Source: Cycas panzhihuaensis
Lineage: Eukaryota; Cycadophyta
Direction of reading: 5' to 3'
Assembly: GCA_023213395.1 (NCBI GenBank)
Contig: CM041465.1
Coordinates: 167,779,741-167,843,740 of the forward strand
DNA length: 64,000 nucleotides
Shown here in pieces: positions 40,553-54,376 of this stretch. Made by a program: the position numbers and the translations under genes. Each line of letters opens with the position of its first letter. The stretch's first letter is position 1. The notes below the pieces were generated by a model. It had not been told where the DNA came from and did not search any database. It saw only the letters and a list, made by a program, of their open reading frames with translations.

Positions 40553-42735
40553 TGAAGATTGTTCTATGTTATGTTGGATCATGTTTTAGTGAAATGTAGT
40601 ATTAATTTTGTGGATGATTTATATTGAATGATGATGATTGTATTATTATATTTTTACTTACTGATGAGTGAAAACTATACTAACATAATCCTACCTTTAT
40701 AATCATTCTAACTTACTTTTTCTCCTTGAAATGTTTCCTTGTTTCAATCTTTTTCTCTTGATTTTTATATTTAAGTTATCAATTTTTTATGATTATTGGG
40801 CTTGCACTTAAGTTTCCACTCTACTAGGCTACTATTTTGCATTAATAAAGTCATCTATATTCAAAGTTTCCTGATAAATGTTTACTTTGGCTATTGAATG
40901 ATTAATTTTTTACCTTATATTTCATTGCATTTTTTGTTGTAATAAAAATGCAGTTGATTGCATTTTATTAAGGAAATTTTATTTTTTGTTATTAATAAAA
41001 TGCGATCGATCATGTTTTTGACTATCATGCATGCAAATTTTTAAAATAACATGCCAATTTTACATGCCACCACCTACATTTAGTGTAAACCTATCCATTC
41101 ATGCCTAGAGCCCTCTAAAACCCTTCAGAGGGCATCCATTCAAATGAAAGTAATCTTGATGGTACACTTTTGGAGGATTTTCTTCAAACTATTGAGAGTT
41201 TTCTTTGTGATTTTTGATCCTCATCTTTGAGAAAAGAAGAGAGAAGTTAAGAGAAAAAAAATTGGAGCTCTAAATATTTCTTGTATGCTATTCAAATTCA
41301 ACTTATTGCTACTTATTAGGGTATTTTGTTTATTGCAACTGTTTACTTTAGGTTTCATCTCTTTGGTAAGATCTTTTTCACTACTTTTTCCTTTGGTTTT
41401 AGTGCTATTTTGATGATATTTTATAACTAATTATTGCTCTTTCCCTTATCTAATTTTTAAAAATAATTTATGTATATTCTTTTCTTGGGAATCCTTAACT
41501 AAAAGGTTAATCATTTATGGGAAAGTAAAGGAGTTGATTATTTTGAAGAGAAATCTACCTCTTCACCTTCAAATATAGCTACTTCTTCTTATTCTTCTTA
41601 GTTATCTAAGATTCCCAAGAGATTTAGTCCTACCTTTTCTTTATTGGCTATTGTTGAGCTACTTCTTCTTAATTTTCTTCCTCTTATACTTGTTTTAAGG
41701 GAAAAAATTAAGAAAGATTAGTCATAATCAAGGGAGATTTCTATTCTAAAGTATAAAATACATTATTGAAGTAGAGATTTATGAAATTATTGGTGCTATA
41801 CTCCTTGACTCTTTACTTTTATTTTCTTTTCTATGAAAATAAGCATGTATGCATGAATGAAAATTCTTTACAACTAATAGATTTTGCATGAGGTTTAAGG
41901 ATACCATGGTGTTTAGAAGCTCCATGAATGACATTATCTCCTTATTATTTTAATCCAGTATTTATTTGCAATGATATCAATATATAATTAGTTGCATGTT
42001 AGTTTTATGGATTTCATGTCATCTTTAGTTACTGAAACCATATTTGAAGTCTCTCACTTCTATTAAAATAATCCTCAAAATTTAAAATAATATGTGCATG
42101 AATTCAAAGGTTTTACATAGGTGTAACATGTTATTTTAACTTCCATCAAGTTACATATAACATTGTATATCATAGCATATGTATCTCATATTTGTTGCTT
42201 TTATGTTTGAAGAGAAGTGTCTCTTGCATCTTTAGGAGATATCATCTCTTTTGTTTAAGTGTTTTTTAATTAAAAAAAAAAAGAAAGAGAAATAACATGC
42301 ATGGTTTACTTTCTTTATTTGTTTTGAAAGAATAGTTAATTCTTATTATTTTATTATTATCTCTTTTATATTCTTTATAAATATATTAAAGTTTCCATTG
42401 CTTAAACCTTTCCTTTATTAGAATAAACCCAAAAATTTAAAATGATAAAATGAAAGGAGGCCCTAAGAAAGATACAAAAATTATTGTTAGTGTAATTCTA
42501 GACTTAGATCTCCTCTGCTTGCTTGTGTATGCTAGTGGATCCTAGTACTCCTTTTATCCTAGTCTTTCATTATTACATATATATTCAAATAAAATGACAT
42601 AAATAAGTAGAGACTCTTTCTTAGGAGTTGGAAAAGGTGGTCCTTAGGTTCTCATAGGAATCTTTATCTCTTAAATCTTGACCTAAAATAGAGAAAATAC
42701 AACATCATTGAGGGATACTTAGCTTAGGTCTAACA
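40553..42735 (+). repeat. LTR-like repeat M1 (probable 5' LTR of gypsy M)
   Basis: About 2.18 kb that aligns along its length with 52275-54376. Shared points include the start (TGAAGATTGTTCTATGTTATG), the inverted repeat AAAATGCA...TGCATTTT (40945-40966), the ATGCAAA/CACCTA block, the CTAGTGGATCC segment and GAGACTC.TTCTTAGGAGTT near the end. The ends are set by where the alignment stops. No primer site is visible after 42735, and no target duplication was confirmed. Confidence 0.7.
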
Positions 42736-43592
42736 TAAGCATGTTAATAGGTCATAAAGATAAGTCAAGTCATGAGGTGCCAATTTAACTAGTAAATTAT
42801 AGTATTACTTAATAAAGTAAGGTTACATAGAAGCCTAAATATAGGGCCATAATAAGCAAGCCACTAAGGAAGCTTGGATAGTTCATACAAGCTATCTTTA
42901 AGAACATTTTATTTGGGAAATAAGTGAATAAGGAGCCCTAAAAAAGGTTGTTGTAATAACCTAGACCATCTACTATAATAGGGATTAAGTGAAACTACTA
43001 TAGGGAATCACATCATATAATTAAGCTATTGGTTGCTACTTGGGTTATGGGTTGCATTCTAGTAGAAGTGGTTTGCTTGTAATATAGCTAGTTGCTTAAA
43101 AGCTTTAGAAATGTGATGAATATAAGGGGCATATGGAGAGAAAGTATTAGATAGAAAATGGTACTTATTAATGTGGAAGTTATTTATTAAACCACTAATT
43201 AATGTTAATAGGATTTAACTAATCATGATTATTAAAATAGTGTCAAATATTTAGAGGGTTATAACCCTTGTTGGGTGACACCTCTTGGAAGGATACTTAT
43301 ATCCTAGAGCCTTAATATACCAATCAATTCAAGCAAGTGTAATCAATATGATCCAAAGGATCATTTATGATGCATTTTTTCCTAAAAGGGTTTCCTACAT
43401 AACCCTTAGTCATAACCTTGATAGTCTCAAGGCCAAGGGCCACCTCAATAAAAAATAAGATAGTTAAGCTAAACTAATACCTCTTCAGGGGCCAACAATC
43501 AAACTATTATGTGTGATTGGTGTAACTATAAATGACACTTTGTAAAGACTGTAGAACTTCCACTTATAAGTTGGCCAAGTTCCAACTAAAAC
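42736..43592. other. Unrecognised sequence between M1 and copia J
   Basis: This should contain the start of gypsy M and the 5' LTR of copia J, but neither a primer site nor LTR ends could be supported. CHG-poor and AT-rich. Confidence 0.4.
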
Positions 43593-46500
43593 ATGGAGCT
43601 CACAATGTTGAAGAAACTTATGAAGAATTATTTAGTGATGCAAGTTTTGTACAAGCATACTTTTAAAGAATTAAGGGATCTTCAACATCAAATATCATTA
43701 ACTAACCACAAAGATACTTTGAAGTTTAATGTGGATATATCACTTATGAATTCCATTTACCAATTCCAACTCCTATTTGAATTGTAAATAGTATTGCTTC
43801 AATCGATGGATAGTGGATCATGGACATAAGCAACTCAATATATAATATGCAATCATAGTCTATATTAAATATTTAACTCAAATATTCAAGGAGTTATTCA
43901 CATGGGTGACAAATGATAATAACTTATTAGGTAACATTCACTTGAAACTCCTAGGCTTAAGGGATTTTACATTACTTAATGTCCTATATATACCCAATGT
44001 CAAAAAACCCCTACTCTCTTTATTTATACTTGTCTCTTGTGAATTTAATATGGGTGTAACCATAAATGACCAGGCTCTCTATGTCATTCATCGTCTAACT
44101 GATCAAGTGGTCTTAACTGGACATCTCATTAGCAAACTCTTTTAACTAAATGGCTCTCCATCTTTTGAAGCCTATTATGCCTAAATCCCTTGTGCTGATA
44201 AAGAATTTACATTTAATACCATCCTGAGCCACCCAATATTGTCATTAGAAGCTCTTTGGCATGCTTGCATGGGACATGTTTACATTGATAGACTTAGAGA
44301 TCTTTGTAATACTCTTCTAGGTCTTCCAAAATTCTCCTCCAAGACCTTCAAATGTGAAGCTTATATCATTGCCAAATCTTATCTACAACGCTTTCATAAA
44401 AGTTAGTGGAAAATAAGCTATCCATTATAATTGGTACACTCTAATCTATGTAGACTAATACCCATTCCTTCATTAAAGGGCGAGTTATATTATATCTCTT
44501 TTATTGATGATTTCATTAAAAAGTCTAGGTAGTTTTTCTATATAAGATGAAGCCTTTCGTATATTCAAAGAATTCAAAGCCCATATTGAAAAAGAGTCAG
44601 GTTATCAACTTAAATATCTTCAAGATGATAGTGATAGCGAATATACCTCATATAAGTTTGAAAGCTACCTACAAGATAATGGCATCAAACATTAAACAAC
44701 AATAGTAAGTACCCAAAAATAAAATAGAGTTGTCAAGCACATGAATATGACAATTATGAACATGGTTCGAGCTATATTGGTTTACAAAAATATACTTACC
44801 TACCTATGGGCTAAAACCATCTAGATAGATGTTTATTGTATCAATACTATTAGGCCATTAAAGGAAGGATAATTACTTAATGAAAAATGGTCAAGACAAG
44901 CCCCCATTATTCACTATTTAAAAATTTTTAGCTCTAAATGCTATGCCTACATTCTATATGTAGATCGAAATAAACTCTAGTGAAGAGAACTTAAAGGCAG
45001 CTTTATTAGATACCCTATGGATAAAAAAGGGTATAAGGTCTTTATACCTTTACAATAAAAAATTATCATTACAAAAGATGTCATTTTTGTAGAGATAGAG
45101 GATTAATTGCTTAGAATAGACTCTAAAACACCCTCATACCACTACAATGATGTTATTAAGTATGATGTTCAAATTCTAAAATTTAGAAGAGGAGACAAAT
45201 ATAAATTACTCTAAATATTGGAAGCTAATAATAGAGTCTCAAAGGATATAAGTTATAACTTTGAACTAATGAGTGCACATCTAACATTGTCCTTTGAAGA
45301 TAGTATAGTTGACAAAGGCAAAGCCATTATAGAAGAATCATTCTCTCTACCTTTAGTTGGCAAAGACAAAACATTGGTAGAAGGACCATCTTCTTTAGGC
45401 ATGTCTACATCCTCCTCACAAAATGAACAAGATAAGAACCAAGAAGTTGAGAAAATGAGGACTTCATTCCTAACTTGAGGATCTCATGAAGCTCACCAGC
45501 TCAATAAGGATATACGACTAGATGAGATAGGGAAAACTAACACTCGAAGTGCCTAGAGAGTAAGGATGTAAAAATTATTATATATTAAGATTTTACCAAT
45601 AGAACATCATCTTACTCTTAATGAAGAGCCTCTCTCATACCAAGAAGCCATGAAATATATAATTTAGAGAAATACATTGAATGAAGAATACTAATCTCTC
45701 ATAAAAAATAGTACATGGGAGCTCATTCATTTACCACTTTGTAGAAAGTTAGTTTAAAATAAATGAGCATTCAACAATAAATATAAATTAGATAATACCC
45801 TAAAAAAACATGATGTGAGTTTGGTAGTTAACAGATTCACACAAAGGGAAGGAATCGATTATACTTAAATATTTACACCTATAACCAAGTTGCCTATAAT
45901 TAGAACTCTTATGGCCTTAGCTATTCAATAGGGTTAGAAAATCCACCAGCTCAATATTAAGACTACGTTTCTCAATAGGGATCTTGAAGAAAAAAATTAC
46001 ATGGCTCAACTAGAAGGATACAAGATTGAAGGTCAAGAGCATAAGGTTTGTAGGCTCAGAAAGCCCTTGCATAGCCTTAAACAAACCACTCATACTTGGT
46101 TTACCAAGTTGTCTAAAAGAATGAGACAACTTGGATACGAGGTTTGTTACTACAAAGATATTGATACAACACAGTTCATCGAGTAGAAAAAAAATAAAGT
46201 CACTTATCTCATAATCTTTGTAGATGACATGCTAGTAATGAGTAATAATGAATAGGCAATAAGCTAGTTGGAAAAGGACCTTTACAAAATGTTCAAATTG
46301 TTTGACCTCTGGTTGATGAAATATTACTTAGGAATTGAAGTAATACAAAAGAATGAAAAAATTTTCCTCTGCTAAGAAAAATACATCAACAATTTTCTAA
46401 CCAAGTTTTAGTTAAAAGATGCTCAACCAATGGCTATACTTATGGACCCTAATACCAAACTCTCAGTTGATGGTTATATTGAGGAGGTAGATGCAATACT

Positions 46501-47150
46501 CTATAGGAAACTTATAGGTAATCTCATCTATACTACTAATACAAGGCTAGATATTATACACTCTATTAGTATTCTTGTATGATTCATGATAAACCCTAAG
46601 AAAAATCATTAGTAGGCTATAATTTAAGTGTTTAGATACCTAAAGACAACTAACAAATTTGGTTTATTGTATGAACTTAATAATAAATTTAATCTTTCTA
46701 CATACACAGACTCAGGCTTTGTAGGAGAGAAAGATATATAAAGATCTATGTCTAGGTATTTAATGTTTCTTAGAATAAGACTAATATCATGGAGATCTAG
46801 ACTATAGAAGATAAATGCTAATTCAACTGCTAAATATGAATACATTACTACTTTTGAGACCAACAAGGAGGTGATATGCCTTAGAAAATTATTGGAAACA
46901 TTGAATATCACCCAAACAAGTCCTACTAGGCTTCATGTGGATAATTAATCAACAATCCACATGGTAAAAAATCCTATATTTTATGATTATACTAAATATA
47001 TAAGTACAAAAGTTTACAAGATTAGAGAACTAGTTCATGATAGTATAATTCAATTAGAATACTATCCTACAACAGATCAAGTGGCTAGTATCTTCACCAA
47101 ACTATTGCAAAAGATGAAGTTTAATCAGTTCCAAAGGTAGCTCATCTGTA
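43593..47150 (+). pseudogene. Copia element J, gag-pol remnant
   Basis: A scattered but ordered Ty1/copia polyprotein in changing frames. It has a protease-like MDSGSW segment near 43808, a LNVLYIPNVKK.LLS block (43975-44030), and integrase FIDDFIKK (44500) followed by decayed core. The RT start reads KLPIIRTLMALAI (45890-45930), with KTTFLNRDLEEKNYMAQLEG (45960-46020), FVDDMLV with the catalytic box at 46217-46228, and YYLGIEVIQ. RNase H has LIGNLIYTTNTR (46510), TYTDSGFVGEKD (46700), LHVDN.STIHMVKNP (46930-46975) and DQVASIFTKLLQKMKF (47070-47130). Roughly thirty stops, dominated by TAG. It lies inside gypsy M. Confidence 0.88.
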
Positions 47151-48290
47151 GGGCCTCTATCTTTGACTGATAAAAATAGATGGCAATAGGATCATCATAT
47201 TTTATTCTATTCATGAAAATCCCTTATAGGCAGAGAAGAATAAGAGTAAGTCTTTACTCTATCCTATTTGTGAAAACCTTATATGGGCACAAAAGGATAA
47301 GGGTTGTACTAATTTTAGAAAATTGAAACTTATAAAAACCTGAAAGGACACATGGGATGACCAAATGGTATATGGAGACTTAATAGATCAAGCATATATT
47401 TAAGTTGCTTGGCTATCAGGCTACATTAAGAGCCACCTTATCCATCTTAATTTATAAAAAGGGCTATAGATCTTATAAAGTCCATGGGTTTTTATAACCT
47501 GTAAGGGTTTTCCCATAAAGTGTCATTTAGAATTTTAATATAATAAGGAGGCTCAAATAAAGACCTCATAGAATAGATTTTCTCAAAAATGACCTTCCAC
47601 CAGTAAGAGGGAGATTGAAAGAGGTTAATGTATTAAGGTTATTTGTGTAGATTAATTAAGTGACCTTAGGGTATATTTTTAGCATTAGTCTCTTAGTGAA
47701 ATATACTTTATATACATTTAGATGTAATTTTAGGTTCATATCATTAAGAGGTAAAATCTTAACTCTAAAGATCACCTTCAATAATAAAAGGCAAAATCTC
47801 AAGGAGCGAGTTATTATTCATTCTCACCTCCAAGCTTTGCTCTCATATCTTGTTTTCATCTCTTATTTATTCTCCATTTCCATTGTGTATATATGAGTGA
47901 TTTATTCCCTAGATCCATCCTTCCTTCACATCACATTCAATATAATCAATAATAATAGTCTCATCAATAGTCCAATTAAGTCTACAATGCATTCAATAGT
48001 AGTCTCTTCATATTCAGTAGTAGATTCCTCAACAATATTTTATCCATGTTCTCTTGACACAACTTTTCATCATGTTCTTGACCTACCTTCTCAATATACT
48101 CTTGACATACCTTTTTAATATGTTCTTAACATTTCTTCTTAATATGAACCTCTATATTTTCTTGAGAATCTTGATTACTTATATTGTGATCACTTGTAGT
48201 ATTTGCTTAAGATTTTTATGTTTGAAAATCTTCTTAAACATTCTTAGAATATGCTTAAAAACTCTTGAATCTCCCCCTCAAACTTAGATC
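47151..48290 (+). repeat. Copia J 3' non-coding region and probable 3' LTR
   Basis: After the polyprotein end come two imperfect copies of a TATTCATGAAAATCCCTTATA-like unit (47206-47300), then a purine-rich AGTAAGAGGGAGATTGAAAG (47594-47613) that could be the polypurine tract. TTAATGTATTAAGG follows as a decayed LTR start. No matching 5' copy was found, so the boundary is tentative. Confidence 0.45.
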
Positions 48291-48299
48291 AAATTTATA

Positions 48300-50589
48300 T
48301 TTTAAAATATCTCATGCTTTCTTACTAGTATTAACATAATATACATGGGATAATACATCATCATTCAAAGTAGGATAGATCTAAAAAAGTGTTTAATAAT
48401 TTTTTATTTCAAGTTATTTATTTTCCTTTTCTTAATTAGGTGTTAACTAAGTAGTAGGATAAATAGGTACCAAAACTTTATATCTTCGAGAAATAATATC
48501 TCACAAATTATTTGAAATTAAATAATGTTTTATGTCTCTTGACTATTTTAAATAATTTTTCTCATTGAACATCATCAAATTTAGCAAACCTAGAAAATTT
48601 CAAGAAGATGTCATCTTGAAATGAAAATCAATCACAATAGATGCATAACAATCACATCATACTCAAGATATTAAATTGTATCTCTTGTCTATCAAATACA
48701 CATAATATAAGCCACACAATTAGATAGATCCACCAATAAGATAATAACAATCCTATCCTTGATTTCAGGACCTCCTTTTACCTCCTAGTTCTTTATAGGA
48801 CTCAATATGTAAGTTATAATGAATTCTTTTAAAAAATACTTTAAAATAACCTTCTAGCATTCAAAATTTAGTTATCCTAGGGTTAAGAAATTGATGTAGA
48901 AGATGTAAAAGAAAATTTTATCTAATTACCATATAGGGATCAAATATAAAGGCTTAAATTTAGACTAAAATTTCTCTATGAAAATAATACAAAAATATAT
49001 TAAATTATATACCAAAATGACTACCTTTGAATTAAGATTCCAATGGTCTAGATGGTTTAAAAAATAAACTCTTAGAATTGAAGATATTTATAAAAATATA
49101 TAAGTATCTCTTTATAAAAAATGTAATTAAGAAAAAAGGTTTAGGGTTTTAACATGCTTCGCTAGTTGATAATAGGTCATATGGATTCCTCATATGACCA
49201 AAGGCCTAAGTTGCAAGAGGCTAGTGGTCTTTACTAAAAATTTCAATTGAACTTAATTTAATAAAATATTAGAAAAAAAATTTACCCTTAATAAATACCT
49301 ATGTGTGTAGATTTCTTTAAACTGGATTGAATACAATCAGAATTGATTTGCAATGGGAAAATCTAAATGAAAAACTCCTTAATAATAAATCAAAGTTACT
49401 TAATAGTCAACTTTAAATAGCAAGTATTCTCCATGGATGATTAAATAATATACAAAAATAGAACGGTCTTCATATGATGGTTGCAAAAATAGTGTGATGG
49501 TGGAAACTCATGAAGGTAATCGACCAAAAAACAATGAAATAAAGTTTGTGAAATTATGTCAATAGCTCAAAACCATGAGTGTAAGGTATAGATGGTGATG
49601 CAAGATTGCTAGATGTAGGGTAATAATATAACCTTGGCTTAGAGAAATCACATATCGAGTGGTAAAATTCACATGATAGATAGAATAATGATGACTTCAT
49701 AGACAAATAATGAACATATCATAATAGCTCTAACACACATGCTTTTCGATGGTAGTTATCTTCATATATGGACTTTCAATGATTATCATTAGGATCCTCA
49801 TAAATGACACACAATACAGGTAGGGTGCATGGTAGGTCAAATAATAGGGTGCTTCAATGAACTCAATATAAATAATGCAATGCACAAACTAATGTGAATA
49901 AATAGAGACTTCATAATACACTCAATGATGTTAAAAATACTCACTCAATGCTTAAATAGTAATATGAAATACAGTTATGGCATAGGGCATTAACACTATT
50001 GAATAGTGAAAACCATGAAAAAAGAGGCCAAAAAGGTATAACAAATAAGAACAAATGAAAATAGAAGGACTTCTCAATGGAATAAAATAAACTGTAATGG
50101 CCTCAAATGGAAATAAAAATAGACTCTTCCCAAATAGAATAGAATGGCTTCTTAAACTAGGTACATACAATAACCACATGTAAAAATAACTCCATAACAC
50201 ATACTTAGGGTTTTAATCAAACTAGCCATGTATGTATAATTATCTTTATGTAGCCATCTCAAATAAATTAGCAACAATATATAATACTTTAGCATAATTG
50301 AATTACCTACAATCTCACAAGTAGTAAATTAGCAATATACCTTATTTCACCTTCACTTTGATACCATGTAGAAAAATGAAATTGATAAATAATAATAATG
50401 CACAAATAAAAAACAATAAACATCAAGCACCAAGATCATAATGATACCCCAAATATACCTTAACTTGAATTAAGATGATAAGAATAATGTTTATATTACA
50501 ATACAATACATTAAGTGTGTATTTATAATATATAACTTGGCTATGCATGGGACCCACTATAAAATACCAATATTATAATAAAATTAACA
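48300..50589 (-). mobile_element. Probable minus-strand copia K (LTR, primer site, gag remnant)
   Basis: A primer site (50355-50366 as ACTTTGATACCA, TGGTATCAAAGT on the minus strand) abuts an LTR-like start TGTAGAAAAATG at 50367, with a possible outer end AACA at 50589. Far downstream on the minus strand, 48290-48400 reads as copia gag (LNDDVLSHVYY and TSKKA, stop, DIL). Between them I see no coding sequence. It interrupts gypsy M just upstream of its reverse transcriptase remnant. Confidence 0.45.
50355..50366 (-). promoter_or_regulatory. Primer-binding site of copia K
   Basis: TGGTATCAAAGT on the minus strand, contiguous with the LTR-like TG end. It matches the initiator Met-tRNA family of sites used by the other elements here. 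Confidence 0.65.
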
Positions 50590-50629
50590 ATATAAATATG
50601 TATTATAATTTTGCCTTGTAAATCATGAA

Positions 50630-52250
50630 CCAAGCTATTTTAACAATTATCAAATTTCTATTACCCTCATTAAACTACCAAAAAACTCTTTTCATACTCA
50701 TTATAATCACTTTAAATTCTAAGCTATATCCTTTAGCCTATATAATATTCCTTCAACATTCCAACCCCTAATAAACGAAATCCTTTTCCCTTACATTTAA
50801 AAATTTGTTATTATTTTCTTTGATGACATCCTCATTTATAGCAAAGGACTAGGTCTATCATCTACATCACCTAAATCTTATCCTTCAAGTCCATTCCCAA
50901 CAATAATTCTATGGCAAGGTTTCCAAATATAAATTTGGCTATTATCAAGTTCAATATCTTGGCTGCATCATGTCTTATAAAGGTGTTTAAGTTAACCTTG
51001 ACAAAGTATCTATCATCATTAAATAGCCTATACTGGCTTCCCTCACCTTACTCCATTCCTTCCCTAGTCTCACTAAGTTCTGCCATTGCTCTATTACTTA
51101 ATACATCTCTATTAGTTCCCCCTTGACTAACCTTTGGTATAAAGACCTATTCTAATGGCCTCTTTAAGCTACCGCCATGTTTTATCTCTTTAAAATCCTC
51201 ATGAACTCCACCATGGTTCTCATTAGTATTGATTTTACTCAACCCTTTTAATTCAAATATAATACCTATAGCTTTGGCCTTAAGGCCATCCTTATACAAA
51301 AATTCCACTCCATCACTTTTAAAAGTTGTAATATTAAACCCCATAATTATTGGTTATCTACTTACCAAAAAGGGATAAATTCCATCCTTTATGCCTTAGA
51401 TAAATGGTATCAATATCTCTTAAGATCCCACTTTACCATCTTAATAACTTACAATAACCTTAAACTCCTATCTGATTAACATGTTCTCTCATAAGAACAA
51501 GTTAAATAGATTAACTATTTTCAAGTCTTTAATTTCACTATCACTTATAAATGGGTTAAAGATAATGACATCATCAATGCCCTCTCTTGACTTCTTTAAC
51601 CACCTACCCCTTAAACCATTTTTTGTACTTAATCTATATGGTTAACAAACTTAATAATTGCTAATCTCACTTAGTCTAACTATGACTAGTAGGCCAAAAA
51701 GATTGACACCCACTTAGAGTGGTCCTACCATGATAACCTTCTTCATTATAAAAATTCTATCTTTATTCATCCCAAATCATCTTTTATTCCCCACATCCTC
51801 ATTAAGCACCATTCTACTCCTTTGGATGACCATTCCAATTTTTACAAAACTTATTAGTATCTATGTGCTAATTAGTATTACCTATGTATGAAGTCCCATA
51901 TTCTTACATAATGTTTTTAGTGTGTCACTTTTCAATCCTATAAATATAAAATTATTTCCTTACCTAGCCTTCTCCAACTATCAAATGTTACTCAAGAAAC
52001 AAAGTAAGATACTACCATGGATTTTATCATAGGTCTTCCACTTTTGGCCAAGTTTAATTTTATCCTAGTTATTATCAAACATTTGACCAAGTGTACCTAT
52101 TTTATTCTAATTCATACTTATTACATAGCCGTATGCCTAGTTAATATCTACATTCAATATATCTTTCATCTTTATGGCTTTTCCTCTTCTATTATTTATT
52201 TCACCAAAACCTGGCCTCTTATTCACCTCTATAACTTTTAGCATATTTCT
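50630..52250 (+). pseudogene. Gypsy M pol remnant: RT, RNase H, truncated integrase
   Basis: The plus strand encodes the gypsy reverse transcriptase from NSFHTHYNHFKF (50680-50715) and IPSTFQPLINEI to the FFDDILIYSK box (catalytic residues at 50819-50827), then YLGCIMSYKGV (50950-50985). RNase H follows with DNDIINALS near 51565. Integrase begins at 52017 with MDFIIGLPLLAKFNFILVII and ends about 52250, before the second half of the core. Only 25 bp separate this from the LTR repeat, so the rest of integrase is deleted. Stops include TAA at 50797 and TAG at the expected Trp before the PI near 51025. Confidence 0.85.
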
Positions 52251-52274
52251 TGTATGGTTTTATGAGAAAATAAA

Positions 52275-54376
52275 TGATAATGTTGTTTTATATTATGTTA
52301 GGCCATGCTTTGATGAGATAATGTATTATTTTTATTGATGATGTATGATGAATGATGATTCTTATATGATTATGCTATCACCTACCGATGACTAATACCT
52401 ATAATACTAAATTCTCTCTTTTGTAATCATTTTAATCTATTTCTTCTTTTTAGAACCTCTCTCATTTTATATTTTTATCTTTTTGTGTCTTGATTTCACC
52501 CTTTTTTTGTCTTTTTAATTAATTTTTGGGCTTACATATATCATTTGCGTCACTTTTGGGTTTATTTTCTTAGTAATAGAGTCATTTATGCTTAAATTTA
52601 TTATTATTATTATTATTTTGACTTTTAATCAGCCATTGTTAACCTCCTAATTCATCACATTTTTGGTCTTGCCAAAAATGCAATTGATTGCATTTTAGAT
52701 GGTTCAAAAATTTGATTGATCGCACTTTTTACTATCATGTATGCAAAACTCATCCATCGTACTAGAATTTTGTATGCTATCACCTAGATTTGATGTAAAT
52801 TTATCTCTTTCATGCCTAGAATGAACTCTAACTCAGTAGTTATCTATCATTAGATTTTTTGGAGAGTTAAGAGATCAAGACTTAGAGCTTCTTTTGGAGA
52901 TGTTTAGAGACCTTTTGAAGATTTCTGTTGTTGTGACTTGAAAGACTACTTTTTTGAGATGTAAATAGGGGAAATCAAGAGGATATTTTGATGCTTTGGG
53001 TTGTTGTTTCATTGATGTTTGAATTTTGATAGTTGGTTATTCAAATTTCTTGATTTTCTTAAGGTTTTTAGCCTCAAAACTCCTTTGTTCTTGGTAATAT
53101 CTTTCCTATTCAAAATTCTTATGATTTTACTATTTGTTGGAGGTTTTCTATGCTTAGAATTTGCTTATTCTTTTTACTAGTATTTGTGGTGATTTTATAC
53201 TTCTTTTTACCTTAGAAATTTGGCTAAAAGATTATCCCTTTGTGGGACAAAAGGACAGAAGTCTAATGTGAAGAATGCTCATCTATTCACTCACAAATTA
53301 GCTTCTCTTCCCCATTCTTCTATAGTTGCCCAAATTCCAAGTGGTTTGTCATTCTTTTAGCTTGGTTTTGGATGTAGTTTAACCTGTGGTGCTTATTTCA
53401 TTTCTTCTATTATTGATTTTAGAGGAAGGATTTAGAGTGATTTGATCAAATAAAGGAAAAGAAGCTATTTTGAGCTAGGATTTTTTAATTAGGAAAGAAG
53501 CCTTGATATTATTCTTATGTGATTTCATTTTTTGGTTTATTCTCTTTCTTTGAAAAGAAAATATGAGTTTGAGAATGAAATTTACTTCATTTAATTAGAT
53601 CATTAGAGGTTCAAAGATCCCTTTAGAGCTCAACACACTCTAATTGTGATATAATCTCTTAATTCTCTTGATTTAGTGCTTATTTGAGGATTTTGATTGG
53701 ATATAATTAGTTGCATACAATGTTTATGATATGAAAATCATTCATAATAGTAGTAGTTAATCTTCAATAAGATCTCTTTTCATTATAGAACCATTATCCA
53801 AAATAACATGTAATTAGAATGAAAAACCTCATATTAACATTGCATGTTATTAGATTTCTTGGAAATTTACATGAATAGTTGTAAGTAGAATTAGTTATAT
53901 TTTATCATAGTTTCTTTTGTTACTAAAAAGGTATGTGTTTCATCTAAATGGGTTAGCTTTACATTTCCATTTTTCATCTAAAAACATTAAAAAAAAAAGG
54001 AAATAAATAAGAAACAAAATCTTTCTCATCGCCTATCCCTTTTTCTTAATTCAAGTAAAACTCTAAAGGTTGAAAGAATCGAAGGAAAGGAGTCCTTAGA
54101 AAGGACACATAGAGACATTGTAAGAGTAGCTCTAAACTTAGAACTCCTTCACTTAATTGTATAGGCTAGTGGATCCAATCACCCCCATATATCCTAGCCT
54201 TCTGTTACCTCATTCAGTTACATCCTTATTAAACGACATAACCAAGTGGAGACTCCTTCTTAGGAGTTGGATAAATGTGGTTATTTAGGTCCTCTTAGAC
54301 TTTATATCTCCTAGTATAGATTTAAAGAAAAAGAAACATTTCATTGGTTGAGAGATATTTGGTTTGGGTCCATCCA
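52275..54376 (+). repeat. LTR-like repeat M2 (probable 3' LTR of gypsy M)
   Basis: About 2.10 kb, starting TGATAATGTTG and ending near CATCCA, collinear with 40553-42735. It lies directly downstream of a same-strand gypsy pol, which supports an LTR pair. The inverted repeat AAAATGCA...TGCATTTT recurs at 52675-52696. No polypurine tract is clear (GAGAAAATAAA only), consistent with the deletion at this junction. Confidence 0.7.

Noticed and set aside
46624-46911. A 95-codon minus-strand frame
   Set aside because: It is the antisense shadow of the RNase H region of copia J, which reads clearly on the plus strand.
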